A stretch of DNA of 7,076 nucleotides from Chloroflexi bacterium TMED70. GTDB lineage: Bacteria; Chloroflexota; Dehalococcoidia; Lucifugimonadales; Lucifugimonadaceae. Each line of letters begins with the position of its first letter. The stretch's first letter is position 1. The notes under the pieces were generated by a model. It was not told the origin of the DNA. It saw only the letters and a program-made list of their open reading frames with translations, and did no database searches. A program made the position numbers and the translations under genes. The stretch covers positions 6,175-13,250 of the forward strand of contig NHDX01000019.1 in the NCBI GenBank assembly GCA_002171675.1. Direction: 5' to 3'. Below, piece after piece: positions 5,560 to 7,076 of this stretch.

Positions 5560-7076
5560 CTATTCTTCTTCTTTTTCTTTAACTAATATGCTTAATTCAT
5601 CTAATTGTTCATCAGAAATAAAATCAGGAGAACCGAATAATAAATCAGATGCAGACTGAGTCTTTGGAAATGCAATAACCTCTCTAATGGACTCTTCATT
5701 GCAAAGCATTGCGACTAGTCTATCTAGGCCTAAACCCATTCCTCCGTGTGGAGGTACCCCGTAATCAAATGCTTCTAATAAGTGTCCAAATAAGTTATTA
5801 ACTTCTTCAGAGGAGTATCCGATGATATCAAAAACTTTTTCTTGTAATTTTCTATCATGTATTCTTATTGATCCTGATCCTAGTTCTACTCCATTACAAA
5901 CTAAATCAAAAAGATCAGCTCTTACTTTTCCTGGATCTGTATTTAGAAGTTCATAATCTTCCTCATGCGGAGAAGAAAAAACATGATGAGCAGGTTGCCA
6001 TGAACCACTATCATCTTTTTCAAATAAAGGAAAATCTGTCACCCATAAAAATTTCATTTCTTTATCATCAATTAAGTTTTGTTCTTTAGCTATGTGACTT
6101 CTAAGATATGAAAGTGAAGAATTTACTATATTTTCTTGACCTATTATCATAAAAATCACATCTCCAGGTTTTGCACCAGTTGTAGATATTATTTCATCTA
6201 AATTTTCTTGAGTGTAAAATTTATTCAATGGACCAGTAGTTTGACCTAATGTTATTTTCCCTTCTATATTCTCTGGAATAGAAATATAAATTAAACCTCC
6301 TGCTCCTTGTTTTTTCACCAAATCTGTCAGTCTATCAAAATCTCTTCTTCCAAGATTATGCCAATTTTTTGCAACCAAACCTTTTAGGATTGAATTATTT
6401 TGCAAAGAATTTTGAATAACATTAGATTCAATTTTTGTAGCAATTTCTGACAAATCAGTCATTTCAAGTGAATAACGTAAGTCTGGCTTATCTGAGCCAT
6501 ATTTTTTCATAGCTTCATCATAAGTCATTACTGTAAATTTATTATCTATTTTTATAGTTTTATCAATCTTTTTGATTAGTTTTATATATAGGTTTTCAAC
6601 CAAATTCATAACATCATTTTGGTGTACGAAACTCATCTCTAAATCAAGTTGGGTATGTTCAGGTTGACGATCTGCTCGAAGATCCTCATCTCTAAAACAT
6701 CTTGCTATTTGAAAATATCTATCGAATCCTGAAACCATTAAAATTTGTTTCATTTGTTGAGGAGACTGAGGTAATGCATAAAATCCACCATGTTTTATTC
6801 TGGAAGGCACAACATAATCCCTAGCTCCTTCCGGTGTACTTTTTATTAATATTGGGGTTTCGATATGCGTGAAGTTTTCTTCAGATAAGTAATCCCAAAT
6901 CAATTGAGTAACATCATGTCTCAATTTCAATTTGTTTTGCATAGAACTTCTTCTCAAGTCTAAATATCTATACTTTAGCCGAATCTCCTCAGAAACTTCA
7001 TTATTATCCATTATTTCGAAAGGAGGAGTTTTGGATCTAGATAAAATTTCCATAGAATCAACTAATAATTCAAGGG
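5560..7076 (-). CDS. aspS: Aspartyl-tRNA synthetase, bacterial type (5' part outside the window)
   Basis: A class II synthetase that attaches Asp to tRNA-Asp. The reading frame stays open to the window edge. The ATG at 7051-7053 is internal, because upstream codons continue the expected linker (L-L-V-D-S before M-E-I-L). About 504 residues are visible, and the N-terminal OB-fold anticodon domain (roughly 90-100 residues) is missing. Numbering from that internal Met: the class II core begins with R-L-K-Y-R-Y-L-D-L-R-R (25-35); P-E-G-A-R-D-Y (74-80) and A-L-P-Q-S-P-Q (93-99) follow; motif 2 is F-R-D-E-D-L-R (120-126); the bacterial GAD insertion is about 195-310; H-H-V-F (356-359) replaces the usual H-H-P-F; motif 3 is G-L-G-L-D-R-L (440-446). 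The bacterial insertion excludes the archaeal-type enzyme. Discriminating and non-discriminating forms cannot be told apart without the N-terminus. It leads aspS-tig-clpP-clpX here; the promoter lies beyond the window. Confidence 0.97.
   Translation of the reverse strand, partial: LELLVDSMEILSRSKTPPFEIMDNNEVSEEIRLKYRYLDLRRSSMQNKLKLRHDVTQLIWDYLSEENFTHIETPILIKSTPEGARDYVVPSRIKHGGFYALPQSPQQMKQILMVSGFDRYFQIARCFRDEDLRADRQPEHTQLDLEMSFVHQNDVMNLVENLYIKLIKKIDKTIKIDNKFTVMTYDEAMKKYGSDKPDLRYSLEMTDLSEIATKIESNVIQNSLQNNSILKGLVAKNWHNLGRRDFDRLTDLVKKQGAGGLIYISIPENIEGKITLGQTTGPLNKFYTQENLDEIISTTGAKPGDVIFMIIGQENIVNSSLSYLRSHIAKEQNLIDDKEMKFLWVTDFPLFEKDDSGSWQPAHHVFSSPHEEDYELLNTDPGKVRADLFDLVCNGVELGSGSIRIHDRKLQEKVFDIIGYSSEEVNNLFGHLLEAFDYGVPPHGGMGLGLDRLVAMLCNEESIREVIAFPKTQSASDLLFGSPDFISDEQLDELSILVKEKEEE

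Noticed and set aside
5474..5659. 61-aa plus-strand open frame over the tig/aspS junction
   Set aside because: It is antisense to conserved coding sequence and has no independent support.
5868..6089. 73-aa plus-strand open frame inside aspS
   Set aside because: It is antisense to the AspRS catalytic core, with no RBS or family features.
7051..7053. ATG as the aspS start codon
   Set aside because: The frame stays open and homologous to the AspRS linker up to the window edge, and the conserved N-terminal OB domain is missing, so this Met is internal.

Overview
The window is a compact, very AT-rich stretch of bacterial chromosome, roughly 30% G+C by eye. It uses the standard bacterial code: TGA is the clpX stop, and Trp is read from TGG. 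All seven genes are housekeeping types, and gaps between genes are only 2 to 41 nt. Low G+C, tight packing, no mobile-element debris and Lys/Asn/Ile-rich proteins suggest a streamlined, probably free-living and possibly marine lineage. The unusual formyltransferase (N-I-H-P-A-L-P followed by G-P-K-G-T-W) and the EF-P with an A-P-K-A-P-P loop remind me most of Chloroflexota (Dehalococcoidia/SAR202-like). That placement rests on remembered family resemblance and was not tested by a search, so I hold it at about 50-60%.

Layout. Positions 1-108 are a non-coding leader with a plausible sigma70-type promoter that overlaps a long imperfect inverted repeat. Positions 109-2311 (+ strand) hold a co-directional cluster: a XerC/XerD-type tyrosine recombinase, elongation factor P (efp), and a PurN-like formyltransferase. 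Positions 2316-7076 (- strand) hold a second cluster, transcribed aspS (5' end beyond the window) > tig > clpP > clpX. The two clusters converge with only 4 nt between stop codons and no convincing intrinsic terminator.

How the genes work together. The minus-strand cluster joins protein synthesis and quality control: AspRS charges tRNA-Asp, trigger factor meets nascent chains at the ribosome exit, and ClpX/ClpP form the ATP-driven unfoldase-protease. ClpX keeps the I-G-F loop that docks on ClpP, and ClpP keeps its Ser-His-Asp triad. The plus-strand cluster pairs chromosome-dimer resolution (Xer), rescue of ribosomes stalled at polyproline (EF-P) and a one-carbon transfer enzyme. These have no obvious shared pathway and probably reflect shared transcription.

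I see no new multi-gene system, defence island, CRISPR array, tRNA, rRNA or transposon. The observations most worth a second look are the proline-flanked EF-P tip, the atypical formyltransferase, the stretched zinc finger of ClpX, the Gly-run after the ClpP active-site His, and the inverted repeat over the putative promoter of the recombinase operon.
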